A stretch of DNA of 64,000 bases from an uncultured Clostridia bacterium (GCA_947383835.1 CANDEV010000012.1:1-64000); one strand, 5' to 3'. Positions 15,006 to 24,014 are shown, numbered from the stretch's first letter. Notes: generated by a model from the sequence alone, not told the origin. Translations and numbers: made by a program.

Positions 15006-15869
15006 TTATACCTTGTTTATCTTTCTGTATTCCTTGGGAGTGCAGCCCACAATTTTTCTGAACTGTCTGTTGAAATTGGAAAGATTTCTGAACCCGCATT
15101 CAAATACTGTTTCAGCAACGGTCTTATCTGTTTTTGAAAGGAGTTCACAAGCTTTTTTTATCTTCAGCTGGGATAGATACTCGATCGCTCCAACTCCTGC
15201 GGCTTCCTTGAATCTCCGCATAAAATAGCTTTTGCTGAGGCAGGTCATTTCAGCAAGCTTTTCCACAGTTATATTTTCAGAAAAATTTTCGTTCATATAT
15301 TCTATTGCGGGACGGATTGCTTCGCTTCGGGCAGTTGTATTTTCGGCAGTCCGATAAATATCGCCGCTTTCCCCCAAAAGCCAAAAAAGCCGCAGCAGTT
15401 CGCTTTTCATCAGCATATCGAGCTTCGGGGTATTGCCGATCGCGCAGGAAAAAATATTCTCGGCTGCGGTTTTAAGCTCGCTGTAGTATATATGCTCTTT
15501 TGTTATGCGCGTGTTTATTTCAGAGGTACTGTTTGCCAGCGGCTTGACGCATTCGGCAGCACAGCGGTCGTTTGACGAAATTCCCAGCATTTCCGGACTG
15601 AATACAATTGTATTGTAAAGCTGCTTGAAGTTTTCATGCGGATAAATGGCGTGGAGCATATTTGGAGGCACTATAATTATGTCGCCCTCGCCTGATATAA
15701 ATCTGTTATCCCCGCAGATAAATTCCGCGCAGCCCGAGATTACAAAATTTATTTCAAACTCGCCGTGATAATGAAGAGGCACGCTTGTAAAATAGTCGGG
15801 TATAAGGCACTTATAATAGCTGAACGGCACAAGCTGTGAGCTGTGCTGTTTTTTTTCTTCGGAGGACAT
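15006..15869 (-). CDS. AraC-family transcriptional regulator
   Basis: 287 residues: an N-terminal cupin-like sensor (residues about 20-100, HYHGEFEINFVISG and GEGDIIIVPPNMLH) and a C-terminal double helix-turn-helix (about 190-285: EKLAEMTCLSKSYFMRRFKE; VAETVFECGFRNLSNFNRQF). It probably senses a sugar and controls the divergent GH13 gene; the two starts are 157 bases apart. GGTGAG precedes the ATG. No other gene is linked on its 3' side, where the tRNA-Thr terminator lies. Confidence 0.92.
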   Translation of the reverse strand: MSSEEKKQHSSQLVPFSYYKCLIPDYFTSVPLHYHGEFEINFVISGCAEFICGDNRFISGEGDIIIVPPNMLHAIYPHENFKQLYNTIVFSPEMLGISSNDRCAAECVKPLANSTSEINTRITKEHIYYSELKTAAENIFSCAIGNTPKLDMLMKSELLRLFWLLGESGDIYRTAENTTARSEAIRPAIEYMNENFSENITVEKLAEMTCLSKSYFMRRFKEAAGVGAIEYLSQLKIKKACELLSKTDKTVAETVFECGFRNLSNFNRQFRKIVGCTPKEYRKINKV

Positions 15870-15924
15870 TTTTAACTCACCGTCCCAAAAAGTATTATAG
15901 TATCATAAATTGATATTATTTCGC

Positions 15925-15953
15925 TTGATTTTTAATTGTATTTGTAGTATTAT
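15925..15953 (+). promoter_or_regulatory. GH13 gene promoter
   Basis: TTGATT (15925-15930), 17 bp, TATTAT (15948-15953), in the divergent region between the AraC regulator and the glucosidase. Confidence 0.65.
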
Positions 15954-16026
15954 ACCATATAGAAAAGAAATTTTCAAGCTTCGGACAAAAAGTTCCGCAA
16001 AAAAAGCAAAGAAAGGATTTTTATTT

Positions 16027-17580
16027 ATGAGCAAAATCAACCGCCCCGCGTGGCTCGATAACGCGGTTTTTTACGAGATCTATCCCCAGTCCTTCTGTGA
16101 CAGCAACGGAGACGGTATCGGCGATTTTAACGGGATAATTTCAAAGCTTGACTACATAAAGGGTATCGGCTGCAATGCGATATGGATGAACCCATGCTTT
16201 GAGTCTCCCTTCGGCGACGCAGGGTACGATGTTTCCGACTACTGTTCCGCTGCGCCGAGATACGGCACCAACGAAGATTTGAAACGGCTTTTTGAAGAAG
16301 TCCACAAACGCGGTATGCATATTCTTCTTGATCTTGTTCCGGGGCATACCTCCGTGGAGCATAAGTGGTTCAAGGAGTCCATGAAAGCCGAAAAAAACGA
16401 GTATACAGACCGTTATGTCTGGACGGACAGCATTTGGGAGGAGCCGCAGGGCATGGGCTGTATCCGCGGCATTTCCGACAGGGACGGCTCATGCGCGGTA
16501 AACTTTTTCTCACACCAGCCTGCGCTGAATTACGGGTTCTACAAATGCGACCGTCCCTGGCAGCAGTCAATGGACAGCGAGGGCGCAAGAGCTACCCTCG
16601 AAGCGCTGAAGGACATAATGCGCTTCTGGCTTGGAATGGGCTGCGACGGCTTCCGCGTCGATATGGCAGGCTCGCTGGTAAAGCATGACGAGGACGGCAA
16701 GGGTACTATAAAATTATGGCAGAACGTCCGTGAATTTTTGGATAAGGAGTTCCCGCAGGCGGCAATGGTGTCTGAATGGGGAGAGCCTGACAAGTCCCTG
16801 CAGGGTGGATTTCATATGGATTTCCTGCTGCATTTCGGACCGTCCCGTTACAACGATCTTTTCCGCTGTGAAGAACCGTTTTTCTCAAATAGGGGAAAGG
16901 GAGATATTTCCGAATTTGTGAAAAAGTATATGGAGAATTACGAAAGATCCGAGAAAAAGGGACTTATCTGCATACCATCGGGAAATCACGATATGGACAG
17001 ACTTGCCCGCAGCATACATGGCGATAATCTGAAAATTGCATTTGCATTTTTAATGTCAATGCCGGGCGCGCCTTTTATTTATTACGGCGATGAGATCGGT
17101 ATGCGCTATGTTGAGAACCTTGTGTCGGTCGAGGGCGGTTACGGCAGAACGGGTTCACGTTCTCCAATGCAGTGGGACGATTCCACCAATGCGGGATTCA
17201 GCTCCGCTCCGAGCGAAAAGCTTTACATCAAGCAGGACGAAAGTCCCGACCGCCCAACGGCAAAGGCTCAGCTTGAGGAGGAAAATTCTCTTCTCAACGA
17301 GATAAAAAGACTTATCGGTATACGTCAGTCTCACGCCGCTTTGCAGAGTCTGGGAGAGATAGAATTCGTGTACGCCGAAAAGAACGAATATCCTTTTGCG
17401 TATTTAAGAAGCGCGGGAGATGAAAAAATTCTTGTGATAATCAATCCCGCGGACAGGGAGGTTTCCTTTGAATGTAAATATATGCCTGAAAAGAAGCTGT
17501 ATTCATTCGGCGGCGAAATTGCTGTCAGCGGCGGAAAAATTAATGTGCCGTCTTGCTTTGCGGGTTACTATAAGGTTTAA
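16027..17580 (+). CDS. GH13-family alpha-glucosidase/alpha-amylase-type hydrolase
   Basis: 517-residue alpha-glucan-active enzyme, cytoplasmic because it has no signal peptide. The TIM-barrel motifs are complete: DLVPGHTS (residues 102-109), GFRVD with nucleophile Asp212, VSEWGE with acid/base Glu250 and GNHDMDR with Asp322. The opening FYEIYPQSFCDSNGDGIGDF is typical of oligo-1,6-glucosidase, trehalose-6-phosphate hydrolase and related enzymes. A small C-terminal beta domain ends GYYKV. Likely it cleaves imported oligosaccharides. The exact linkage is not determined. The ATG at 16027 has AAAGGA; the longer frame starts upstream of the promoter. Confidence 0.9.
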   Translation: MSKINRPAWLDNAVFYEIYPQSFCDSNGDGIGDFNGIISKLDYIKGIGCNAIWMNPCFESPFGDAGYDVSDYCSAAPRYGTNEDLKRLFEEVHKRGMHILLDLVPGHTSVEHKWFKESMKAEKNEYTDRYVWTDSIWEEPQGMGCIRGISDRDGSCAVNFFSHQPALNYGFYKCDRPWQQSMDSEGARATLEALKDIMRFWLGMGCDGFRVDMAGSLVKHDEDGKGTIKLWQNVREFLDKEFPQAAMVSEWGEPDKSLQGGFHMDFLLHFGPSRYNDLFRCEEPFFSNRGKGDISEFVKKYMENYERSEKKGLICIPSGNHDMDRLARSIHGDNLKIAFAFLMSMPGAPFIYYGDEIGMRYVENLVSVEGGYGRTGSRSPMQWDDSTNAGFSSAPSEKLYIKQDESPDRPTAKAQLEEENSLLNEIKRLIGIRQSHAALQSLGEIEFVYAEKNEYPFAYLRSAGDEKILVIINPADREVSFECKYMPEKKLYSFGGEIAVSGGKINVPSCFAGYYKV

Positions 17581-17809
17581 AAGGCGGAGCCTGCTGACGG
17601 TGAAAACTGCAAGGGTATAGGCGATTTGCTCTTAGACCTGTTCGGCAGCCACCGAAGCGCCGTCACGCTTGTATTTATGCCGACAGGCATTGTGAAATTC
17701 CTTGAAATACATCATATAGTATTCCTACGGAGATTTCACTTTGCCTGCCGCCAAAAAGCCTGTGCGATACTGCAATCCTACGGCTACAGAACAGGTCTAA
17801 TAAATTATT
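17581..17809. other. Intergenic, possible decayed frame
   Basis: Part of a 329-base gap. The minus strand holds a frame with two stops (…EYYMMYFKEFHNACRHKYKRD…) and the plus strand an 83-codon frame without SD; neither looks like a working gene. It is moderately GC-rich, unlike the promoter zone that follows, so it could be a gene remnant. Confidence 0.3.
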
Positions 17810-17838
17810 GCGGCGCGGAATCGGATATTCCGCGCCGC
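17810..17838 (+). terminator. Strong terminator after the GH13 gene
   Basis: 12-bp perfect stem GCGGCGCGGAAT/ATTCCGCGCCGC, loop CGGAT, followed by TTTTT. Confidence 0.92.
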
Positions 17839-17849
17839 TTTTTGAATAC

Positions 17850-17878
17850 TTGCAATTTTTACCGCCTTATAGTATAAT
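17850..17878 (+). promoter_or_regulatory. apbE-luxE-luxC promoter
   Basis: TTGCAA (17850-17855), 17 bp, TATAAT (17873-17878), directly after the GH13 terminator and about 30 bases before the apbE start. Confidence 0.8.
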
Positions 17879-17909
17879 TATAGCAATAAGCTTGAAAGGA
17901 CATTTTTGT

Positions 17910-18938
17910 ATGCGAAGGTTTTTTTGGATCGTCTTTTTTTCAGCGGCAATATTTTTTTCCTCCTGCTCGTCGGAGGACTCGCCTGCGGAAAAAACGGTTT
18001 TTGCAATGGATACGTATATGAAGCTCACCGCTTACGGAGATAACGGCAAGGAGGCAATTGAGGCTTCAGAAGAAAAGATCGCCGAGCTGGAAAGTCTGTG
18101 GTCGGTTACGGAGGCGGGGAGTGAAATTTATGCGTTAAATAACAGCGGCGGAAAATCTGTCCCTTTAAGCGGGGATACCGCCGCGCTGCTGAAACTTTGC
18201 CTTGAAATATCGGAAAAAACAGAAGGCGCGCTTGACTGTACAATGTACCCGATACTTAAAGAATGGGGCTTTACAACGGGGGAATATAAAATTCCGCCCG
18301 ATGAGAAAATTGCGGAATTTCTGCAAAATACAGGCTATGAAAAAATTGCTTATGACGGAACGTCTGTAACCCTGCCCGCTGATTTTCAAATAGACTTGGG
18401 CGCGGTCGGAAAGGGATTTACCGGAGACCTGCTTGCGGATATAATGCGGGAAAACGGCGTGACCTCCGCGCTGCTGGATTTGGGCGGAAACATACAGACC
18501 GTAGGCAGCAAGCCTGACGGTACTCCATGGAAAATAGGCTTGAGAAGCCCGTTTGGAGATGGTCTTTTCGGAGCGCTGGAGCTTTCCGACAAGGCCGCCG
18601 TTACCTCCGGAGGATATGAGCGTTATTTCGTTGGGGAGGACGGCGAGACATACTGGCACATTCTCGATCCCGAAACGGGCAAGCCCGCAAGAAGCGGTAT
18701 AGTCTCCGCAACCGCTGTGGGCGAAAGCGGAGGTGTATGCGACGCGCTTTCAACCGCACTTTTTGTAATGGGTCTTGAAAAGTCCGAAAACTTTTGGCGG
18801 CAGAATTTTTCGGAAATGAATTTTGAAATGATCTTAGTAACGCAGGACGGTAAAATCTATATGACCGAGGGACTGGAAAACAGCTTTGTACTGACGGGCG
18901 ATCTTAAAGCTTCGGATATAACGGTAATAAGGCATTAA
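17910..18938 (+). CDS. apbE: FAD:protein FMN transferase (ApbE), lipoprotein
   Basis: Attaches FMN covalently to Thr/Ser of target flavoproteins (Rnf/Nqr subunits, FMN-binding-domain reductases) outside the membrane. The 342-residue protein begins with a lipoprotein signal ending FFSSC (Cys19). Family motifs: VFAMDTYMKL, the QIDLGAVGKGF segment, LLDLGGN, and the metal-site region WHILDPETGKPA and GVCDALSTALFVMG. ATG 17910 has AAAGGA. Its flavoprotein target is not in the window. It heads an apparent operon with luxE and luxC (43-base gap, no terminator), a link with no obvious textbook reason. Confidence 0.93.
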   Translation: MRRFFWIVFFSAAIFFSSCSSEDSPAEKTVFAMDTYMKLTAYGDNGKEAIEASEEKIAELESLWSVTEAGSEIYALNNSGGKSVPLSGDTAALLKLCLEISEKTEGALDCTMYPILKEWGFTTGEYKIPPDEKIAEFLQNTGYEKIAYDGTSVTLPADFQIDLGAVGKGFTGDLLADIMRENGVTSALLDLGGNIQTVGSKPDGTPWKIGLRSPFGDGLFGALELSDKAAVTSGGYERYFVGEDGETYWHILDPETGKPARSGIVSATAVGESGGVCDALSTALFVMGLEKSENFWRQNFSEMNFEMILVTQDGKIYMTEGLENSFVLTGDLKASDITVIRH

Positions 18939-18981
18939 TGCAATTCCGCACAAAGATTGCCTTATAGGGAAAGGAGATCAT

Positions 18982-20109
18982 ATGAGCAGTTACAGAAAAA
19001 AGCTTTTCGGTGTAAAAGATCCGTTTGACACGGAAAATACAAAGAAACTTTTCCTTGCCGCGGCGAGGGAAAACTGTGAATTTCACTATAAAAACTGTCC
19101 CGAGTACAGAAAGATACTGGACGGCTTGGGCTTTTCGCCAAAGGACTTGAAAACCTATGAGGACATTGCAAAGATACCGCCAATACCGACCTTGTTTTTC
19201 AAAAGTCACAAAATTTATTCCATGCCGAAAAATAAAATTTTTCTCACCGCCACATCATCGGGGACAAGCGGAAAATTCAGCGAGATAGGCTTTGACTTTT
19301 GCAGTCTTTTAAACGGTCTGAATATGGTGCTGAAAATCTTCAAATGGCGGAATATCACGACTTTGAGACCTTCCCACTATATAATTTTAGGGTACCGACC
19401 GCATAAGGGCAACAACACAGCCGTGACGAAAACGGCGCTGGGGTACACATTTTTCTCTCCCGCATTAAGCAGGACATTTGCGCTGAAATTCAAGGACGGA
19501 AAATATTCTCCCGATCTGGAGGGCGTGATTTCAGCGATTCAAAAATATGAACATTCCCGTTTCGGGGTAAGGTTTATCGGTTTTCCCTCATATACTTATT
19601 TTGCAATGCAGCTTATGGAGGAACGGGGCATATCGGTGAAGCTTCCGAAAGGTTCAAAAATAATGCTTGGCGGCGGCTGGAAGCAGTTTTATAAAGAGCG
19701 GGTGGATAAAAGGGAATTTTATGCTCTTGCAAAAAAAACTCTCGGCATAGATGAGGAAAATATCGTTGAAAGCTTCGGCGCGGCAGAGCACCCGATATTG
19801 TACTGCGACTGCAAAAAACATCATTTCCACATTCCTGCCTACAGCCGTGTGATAATTCGGGACGTAAATACCTTGAAGCCTGTTCAAAACGGCGAGGTAG
19901 GACTTGTGAATCTTATTACGCCAATGGTGAAAGCCACTCCGATATTGAGTATTATTACGGACGATCTTGGAGTGCTCCGCGATGAAAAATGCGGCTGCGG
20001 AATAAATTCGCCCTACCTTGAAATTATCGGCAGGGTAGGGGTACGTGATATAAAAACCTGCGCGGCAGGAGCAGCCGAACTGCTGAATGAAATGGAGGGA
20101 GCAAAATGA
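18982..20109 (+). CDS. luxE: LuxE-type acyl-protein synthetase
   Basis: Adenylates a fatty acid and carries it as an acyl-thioester on its own Cys for transfer to the reductase LuxC. 375 residues, close to LuxE of luminous bacteria (about 378). The AMP-binding loop TATSSGTSGKFSEI is at about residue 91; FGAAEHPILYCDC and TDDLG are the later adenylation motifs. Cys360, 15 residues from the C-terminus, sits where the acylated Cys of LuxE lies. The SD is AAAGGAG. The stop overlaps the luxC start (ATGA). No luxA, luxB or luxD genes are present. PaaK-like acyl-CoA ligases are the main alternative, but the length and the luxC partner favour LuxE. Confidence 0.85.
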   Translation: MSSYRKKLFGVKDPFDTENTKKLFLAAARENCEFHYKNCPEYRKILDGLGFSPKDLKTYEDIAKIPPIPTLFFKSHKIYSMPKNKIFLTATSSGTSGKFSEIGFDFCSLLNGLNMVLKIFKWRNITTLRPSHYIILGYRPHKGNNTAVTKTALGYTFFSPALSRTFALKFKDGKYSPDLEGVISAIQKYEHSRFGVRFIGFPSYTYFAMQLMEERGISVKLPKGSKIMLGGGWKQFYKERVDKREFYALAKKTLGIDEENIVESFGAAEHPILYCDCKKHHFHIPAYSRVIIRDVNTLKPVQNGEVGLVNLITPMVKATPILSIITDDLGVLRDEKCGCGINSPYLEIIGRVGVRDIKTCAAGAAELLNEMEGAK

Positions 20110-21398
20110 TACTTGCGGCAGGAGAAATTTTTGAGCCCTCCGAGCAAAATAAAGTTTTAAGTACCCTTGAGGAAAAGATCAACAGCACCCTCGCCGCCGA
20201 AAGGCTTGACAGAGAGACGGTAATTGCCGCCGCGGACAGACTTGGAAAGAAAATATCTCTCGGCGGCTTTGACAATATGATAAAACAGCTTTCGGAGGAG
20301 GATTTCGGCGAATACGTCAAAACAGCGGCAATGCTTATGAAGCGTGAAAATATTGAGTACCGCCTTGCCGCCGAGCTTGGCGAGAACTTCAAAGAGCGGC
20401 ATGAGACTGCTCCGCCTTACGGCATAAATTCTGCGGAGGTTCGTTTTGAGCCGCTGGGTACGCTTTTTCATATCGCTGCCGGAAACGTGGACGGTCTCCC
20501 CGCGTTCAGCGTTATGGAGGGGCTTCTCACAGGAAACGTCAATATTTTGAAGCTACCCGAGGCGGACAACGGATTGTCGATAGAAATTTTCAGACAGCTT
20601 ATTGAGATCGAACCTGCTTTGAAAAATTTCATTTATGTTTTTGACACTCCCTCGTCGGATATTCCGGCAATGAAAAAAATGGCGGAAATTTCCGACGGTA
20701 TAGTGGTCTGGGGAGGCGACGAAGCGGTGAAAGCCGTTCGTACCCTTGCTCCTGCGGGGGCAAAAATTATCGAGTGGGGACACAAGCTGGGCTTTGCTTA
20801 CGTGTCGGGGTACGAGAACAAGGCTGCGGAGCTTTCCGCTCTTGCGGAACATATCATTTCCACAAAGCAGCTCTTATGCAGCTCTTGTCAGACTATTCTT
20901 GTAGACACAGACGATCTTTCGGAAACGGAACGCTTCTGCAAGGATTTCCTGCCGTACCTCGATGAGGCGGCGCGGAAAAATCCTATCGTAGATATAGGCG
21001 TTGCCGCGGAGCTTACCCTGCGGAGATATAATGAAGTCCTCGAAAATGCCATAGGCGCGGCTAAAAAGAAAAGCAAAGTTTTTCAAGGGGAGGGGTGCAG
21101 CCTGACAATGCTACCCGACAGCGGCTTGGAGCTTTCATATATGTACGGCAACTGCCTTGTTAAGCCTCTGCCTGAGAGGAAAATTATTACAGCATTGAGA
21201 AATTCAAAGGGATACCTCCAAACAGCGGGGCTTATTTGCGAAAAGGGGAGACGGAGCCGTCTTACCGAAGCTTTGGTGCGAAGCGGTGTGAACCGCGTTA
21301 TGCGGGCGGGAAATATGTCAGCAAGCTTCTGCGGAGAAGCCCATGACGGAGAGTACCCATTGAGACGATATATGCGGGTAGTCAATATAGAAAAATAG
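20106..21398 (+). CDS. luxC: LuxC-type acyl-CoA/acyl-protein reductase
   Basis: Reduces an activated fatty acyl group to the long-chain aldehyde using NADPH; an ALDH-superfamily member. 430 residues with LGTLFHIAAGNVDGLPAFS (about 117-135), NVNILKLPEAD, the cofactor stretch VVWGGDEAVKAV and the catalytic Cys258 in KQLLCSSC, the place of the LuxC nucleophile. It overlaps luxE by 4 bases, as a fatty-acid reductase pair would. With no luciferase, the aldehyde must serve something else, such as alcohol, wax, ether-lipid or a signalling molecule (inference). Transcription continues toward a new promoter at 21442. Confidence 0.87.
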   Translation: MILAAGEIFEPSEQNKVLSTLEEKINSTLAAERLDRETVIAAADRLGKKISLGGFDNMIKQLSEEDFGEYVKTAAMLMKRENIEYRLAAELGENFKERHETAPPYGINSAEVRFEPLGTLFHIAAGNVDGLPAFSVMEGLLTGNVNILKLPEADNGLSIEIFRQLIEIEPALKNFIYVFDTPSSDIPAMKKMAEISDGIVVWGGDEAVKAVRTLAPAGAKIIEWGHKLGFAYVSGYENKAAELSALAEHIISTKQLLCSSCQTILVDTDDLSETERFCKDFLPYLDEAARKNPIVDIGVAAELTLRRYNEVLENAIGAAKKKSKVFQGEGCSLTMLPDSGLELSYMYGNCLVKPLPERKIITALRNSKGYLQTAGLICEKGRRSRLTEALVRSGVNRVMRAGNMSASFCGEAHDGEYPLRRYMRVVNIEK

Positions 21399-21441
21399 CA
21401 GCAGCCTTTTTGTACAAAATGACAAAATTATTAATATTATG

Positions 21442-21471
21442 TTGCAATAACTGCCGCATTTGGTATATAAT
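21442..21471 (+). promoter_or_regulatory. Promoter of the zinc-ribbon/propeller gene
   Basis: TTGCAA (21442-21447), 18 bp, TATAAT (21466-21471). The predicted transcript carries repeat A copy 2 in its leader. Confidence 0.65.
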
Positions 21472-21495
21472 TAAAATAATTGGATTTATCAATTT

Positions 21496-21598
21496 ATACT
21501 AATTTGCGACTAAAAAGCGTGTAAAAAATCAAGCAAAAATTTGCATATATGATTTTTGTGCAGATTTTTTACCTACGCTTTTAGGAGCAAATTAGTAT
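21496..21598. repeat. Dispersed palindromic repeat, family A, copy 2
   Basis: 103 bp with perfect 12-bp terminal inverted repeats ATACTAATTTGC / GCAAATTAGTAT and nested stems. It differs from copy 3 (inverted) at only about two positions. It lies between a promoter and the SD of the next gene, so it would fold in the 5' UTR. Confidence 0.92.
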
Positions 21599-21616
21599 TA
21601 CAGGGAGGACGGCATT

Positions 21617-23014
21617 ATGTATAATTGTGTAAAATGCGGGAAAAAGCTTGTGGACGGCGCAAGATTTTGTTCATACTGCGGCGTGAGGCAGGCAAAAAAT
21701 CCTATATGCTCAAAGTGCGGTACAGAGCTTCCTGCCGATGCTTTATTCTGCCATATGTGCGGCGAAAGCGTCAAGAAAGCTGTCAGACCTGCGGCGGTAA
21801 AAACCGCTTCGCCGCATTTGGACGAGGCTAAGCTGACTAAGCTTACAAGAGCGTCCGTCTGCACCTCTAAAAAGGGCTTTTACTCCGGCGATGAAAATTT
21901 TAATTTGTTCAGAATAAAATACTTTCCATATATGGGAAATCTTTACAGCGCTGAAAAATACGATGATCACTATAAGATCATTGCACTCTCCGAGGAGCAG
22001 GGCACTGAGATCACAGCCGCGGAAATCTCTACGGGGACTCTCAATAACGTCCGCATAGCCGCGGTAAACGCTACGGGTATTTACGTTATAGCCGTGCTTA
22101 AAGAAAACGAGTGGTTCAAGACGGTGATACACCGCCTCAGTCACAGCGGCGAGATGATAAAGTCTATAGCCCTTGACACAGCCGAGAACAATAATCTTCG
22201 GGATATGGATATCTGCGGCACAAAAATATACTACCGAACAACGTCGGACGATTATTTCAACGTTGTGTATGTTTACGACGCCGAGACCGACGAAAGGACT
22301 CTCGCCTATAAGTCCGACGGGCAGCGTAAGATACTGAATATCGTCGGTGCGGACAACGAGGTTTATATCAAGGTGGCTTTCACAGGTTCATTCGAGGGAG
22401 AGGAGTACACCGACAGCGGCTGGTATGTCTACAATATTTCGGCGGGAGATCTGAAATGCGTTTCAAGCGGCGAATTTCCTCCGAGTACCGTGCTTGAAAA
22501 GCCAGAGCTGTATGCAGAGTATACGGCGGATGGAGAAAAAAATCCCGCGTATGTCCCTCCCGAAAAGCGTGACAGATTGAATATAATTGCAATTGATGTT
22601 GTTAAACAGGTCGTGTGGTACGCCGAGGAGGACAAAGCTTCGGGAAAATTTCGTATTGCCTCCGCGCCTGTATCCGACCGTGCCGAGGAAAATGCAGAAG
22701 CATGGGAAATATCCCGCGATGAGTGTCCCTTTACCGTAAGCGGCAGCGGAGTAAGCGTTAAGGGCTACCGACTGTTTTTTGACGGCGCAAATATGTACTG
22801 GGCAGCAAAATATTATGAATTTTACTCATACTTAAGCAGCGGAAAGCGCAGCCTTATCTCCTCCGACAGCAAGATAGGGGAAATGCAGCATTTCGAGGTG
22901 TTCGACAAGACCTTTTATCTGCCTGATTTCGGCGCGAAAAGGACGCTTTTCCACAGAAATTCACGCCACCACGACGATACGCTCGATATGGTCTGGCACG
23001 ACGAAGACCTTTAA
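21617..23014 (+). CDS. Double zinc-ribbon protein with beta-propeller-like C-terminal region
   Basis: 465 residues. Two zinc ribbons occupy residues 4-24 and 31-49 (CVKCGKK...CSYCG; CSKCGTE...CHMCG). After a short linker comes a roughly 390-residue domain rich in repeated beta-strand blocks (KIYYRTTSDDYFNVVYVYDAE; EVYIKVAFTG; MYWAAKYYEFYSYLSSGK), resembling DUF5050/TolB-like propellers. No transmembrane helix is seen. Function unknown. The SD is GGGAGG. A domain of similar style occurs at 27145-28773, so this host uses several such proteins. Confidence 0.7.
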   Translation: MYNCVKCGKKLVDGARFCSYCGVRQAKNPICSKCGTELPADALFCHMCGESVKKAVRPAAVKTASPHLDEAKLTKLTRASVCTSKKGFYSGDENFNLFRIKYFPYMGNLYSAEKYDDHYKIIALSEEQGTEITAAEISTGTLNNVRIAAVNATGIYVIAVLKENEWFKTVIHRLSHSGEMIKSIALDTAENNNLRDMDICGTKIYYRTTSDDYFNVVYVYDAETDERTLAYKSDGQRKILNIVGADNEVYIKVAFTGSFEGEEYTDSGWYVYNISAGDLKCVSSGEFPPSTVLEKPELYAEYTADGEKNPAYVPPEKRDRLNIIAIDVVKQVVWYAEEDKASGKFRIASAPVSDRAEENAEAWEISRDECPFTVSGSGVSVKGYRLFFDGANMYWAAKYYEFYSYLSSGKRSLISSDSKIGEMQHFEVFDKTFYLPDFGAKRTLFHRNSRHHDDTLDMVWHDEDL

Positions 23015-23017
23015 AAG

Positions 23018-23062
23018 AAAATCCCGATACATAAAGGCTCAGCCTTTCTGTATCGGGATTTT
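23018..23062. terminator. Bidirectional terminator
   Basis: Stem AAATCCCGATACA / TGTATCGGGATTT with a second hairpin (AAAGGCTCAGCCTTT) in the loop and T-runs on the plus strand (TTTTTTATT), between convergent genes. Confidence 0.85.
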
Positions 23063-23067
23063 TTATT

Positions 23068-23727
23068 CTATACCTTGTATAAAAATTTCCTGTTTTCTTC
23101 GTTCCTTTTTGCAATTTTTTCCGCAAGCTTTTTTTCGTACAGCTTTTTTTCAAAAGCGCGCCGCTTGTCAAGCTTTTCAAAATATATCTTGTCAAATTTT
23201 CTCTGACGTTTTATGCGGGAATCCCAGTAGCTTTCCTGCGTTTTTTTATTTTGCGGGTAATCGTCAAACTCACCGGAAAACCAAAATTCTTCGCCGTATT
23301 CTTCCTCGCTCTCCCCGAATGAAAGTATGAAATAATTTGTACCGTCCCGCTTTTCCCAAGTGTTTTCGTAATAAAGACTTTCCTTTATCTTTCCCAGCAC
23401 CCAATTTTCGTACTGCGGGTCGGACTTCATTGCCGCAAAGCCCTCTTCGGAAATATTCACAAGCACAAAATTTTTTCTTTGCAGTTTCTGCGGATTTTTC
23501 CGCTGCATTTCCGAAATTTTATAGTAAATGTACAGCTTGTATTCTTCGGCGGAAAGCTCCTCGGTATCATCGTAAATTCCTGTTTCTGCGGTAATTTCCG
23601 CAGCTTTTTTATTTACGGCTTCGGCAAAGGTCTCGGTTTTTTCACCGTTTCCCTTTGAGGAATTTCCGCTGCTTTTCGGCAGACTGTAGTAACCCGCCGC
23701 GGAGCTTGTGTTTATCTTGCTTTCCAT
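23068..23727 (-). CDS. Hypothetical charged protein
   Basis: 219 residues, not recognised. A low-complexity Ser/Gly N-terminus (1-30) is followed by a conserved-looking core (EEYKLYIYYKISEMQRKNPQ; VLVNISEEGFAAMKSDPQYENWVL; YFILSFGESEEEYG), then a very basic helical tail (residues 165-219, many RK pairs). No signal or membrane segment. The SD GGGAGG precedes the ATG. Repeat B copy 1 begins 26 bases upstream of its start. Composition suggests a nucleic-acid or scaffold protein, which is only a guess. Confidence 0.6.
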   Translation of the reverse strand: MESKINTSSAAGYYSLPKSSGNSSKGNGEKTETFAEAVNKKAAEITAETGIYDDTEELSAEEYKLYIYYKISEMQRKNPQKLQRKNFVLVNISEEGFAAMKSDPQYENWVLGKIKESLYYENTWEKRDGTNYFILSFGESEEEYGEEFWFSGEFDDYPQNKKTQESYWDSRIKRQRKFDKIYFEKLDKRRAFEKKLYEKKLAEKIAKRNEENRKFLYKV

Positions 23728-23752
23728 GCTGATTCCTCCCGAATTTCATGTT

Positions 23753-23857
23753 ATACTGATCCCTTATTAGAATTATGAGCAAGAAATCGCAGCAAAAGCT
23801 TTGATATATGTGGTTTTGCGGCGAGATATTGTACATAATTCAATGAGGGATTAGTAT
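23753..23857. repeat. Dispersed palindromic repeat, family B, copy 1
   Basis: 105 bp, ends ATACTGATCCC / GGGATTAGTAT, inner stems GAATTATG / CATAATTC and ATCGCAGCAAAA / TTTTGCGGCGAGAT. The second copy is at 39619-39724, same orientation. It lies in the divergent gap between the hypothetical gene and prmA; the rest of 23728-24053 is AT-rich with the prmA promoter. Confidence 0.88.
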
Positions 23858-23985
23858 TATTGCAATTATACAATAACGTTTCCGATAATTGTTTGCATAT
23901 TTGCAGAGCATTTGCTAACTGTTTATTAATTTTTTATTACAATGCAATTCCCGTCAAATTTTTGCACAAATTATTGCTTCGGCAC

Positions 23986-24014
23986 TTGAATGTTGCTTCA
24001 AAATAGTGTACAAT
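23986..24014 (+). promoter_or_regulatory. prmA promoter
   Basis: TTGAAT (23986-23991), 17 bp, TACAAT (24009-24014), about 40 bases before the prmA ATG. Confidence 0.7.

Noticed and set aside
17626..17877. 83-codon plus-strand frame between the GH13 and apbE genes
   Set aside because: Runs through a strong terminator and into the apbE promoter; no SD.
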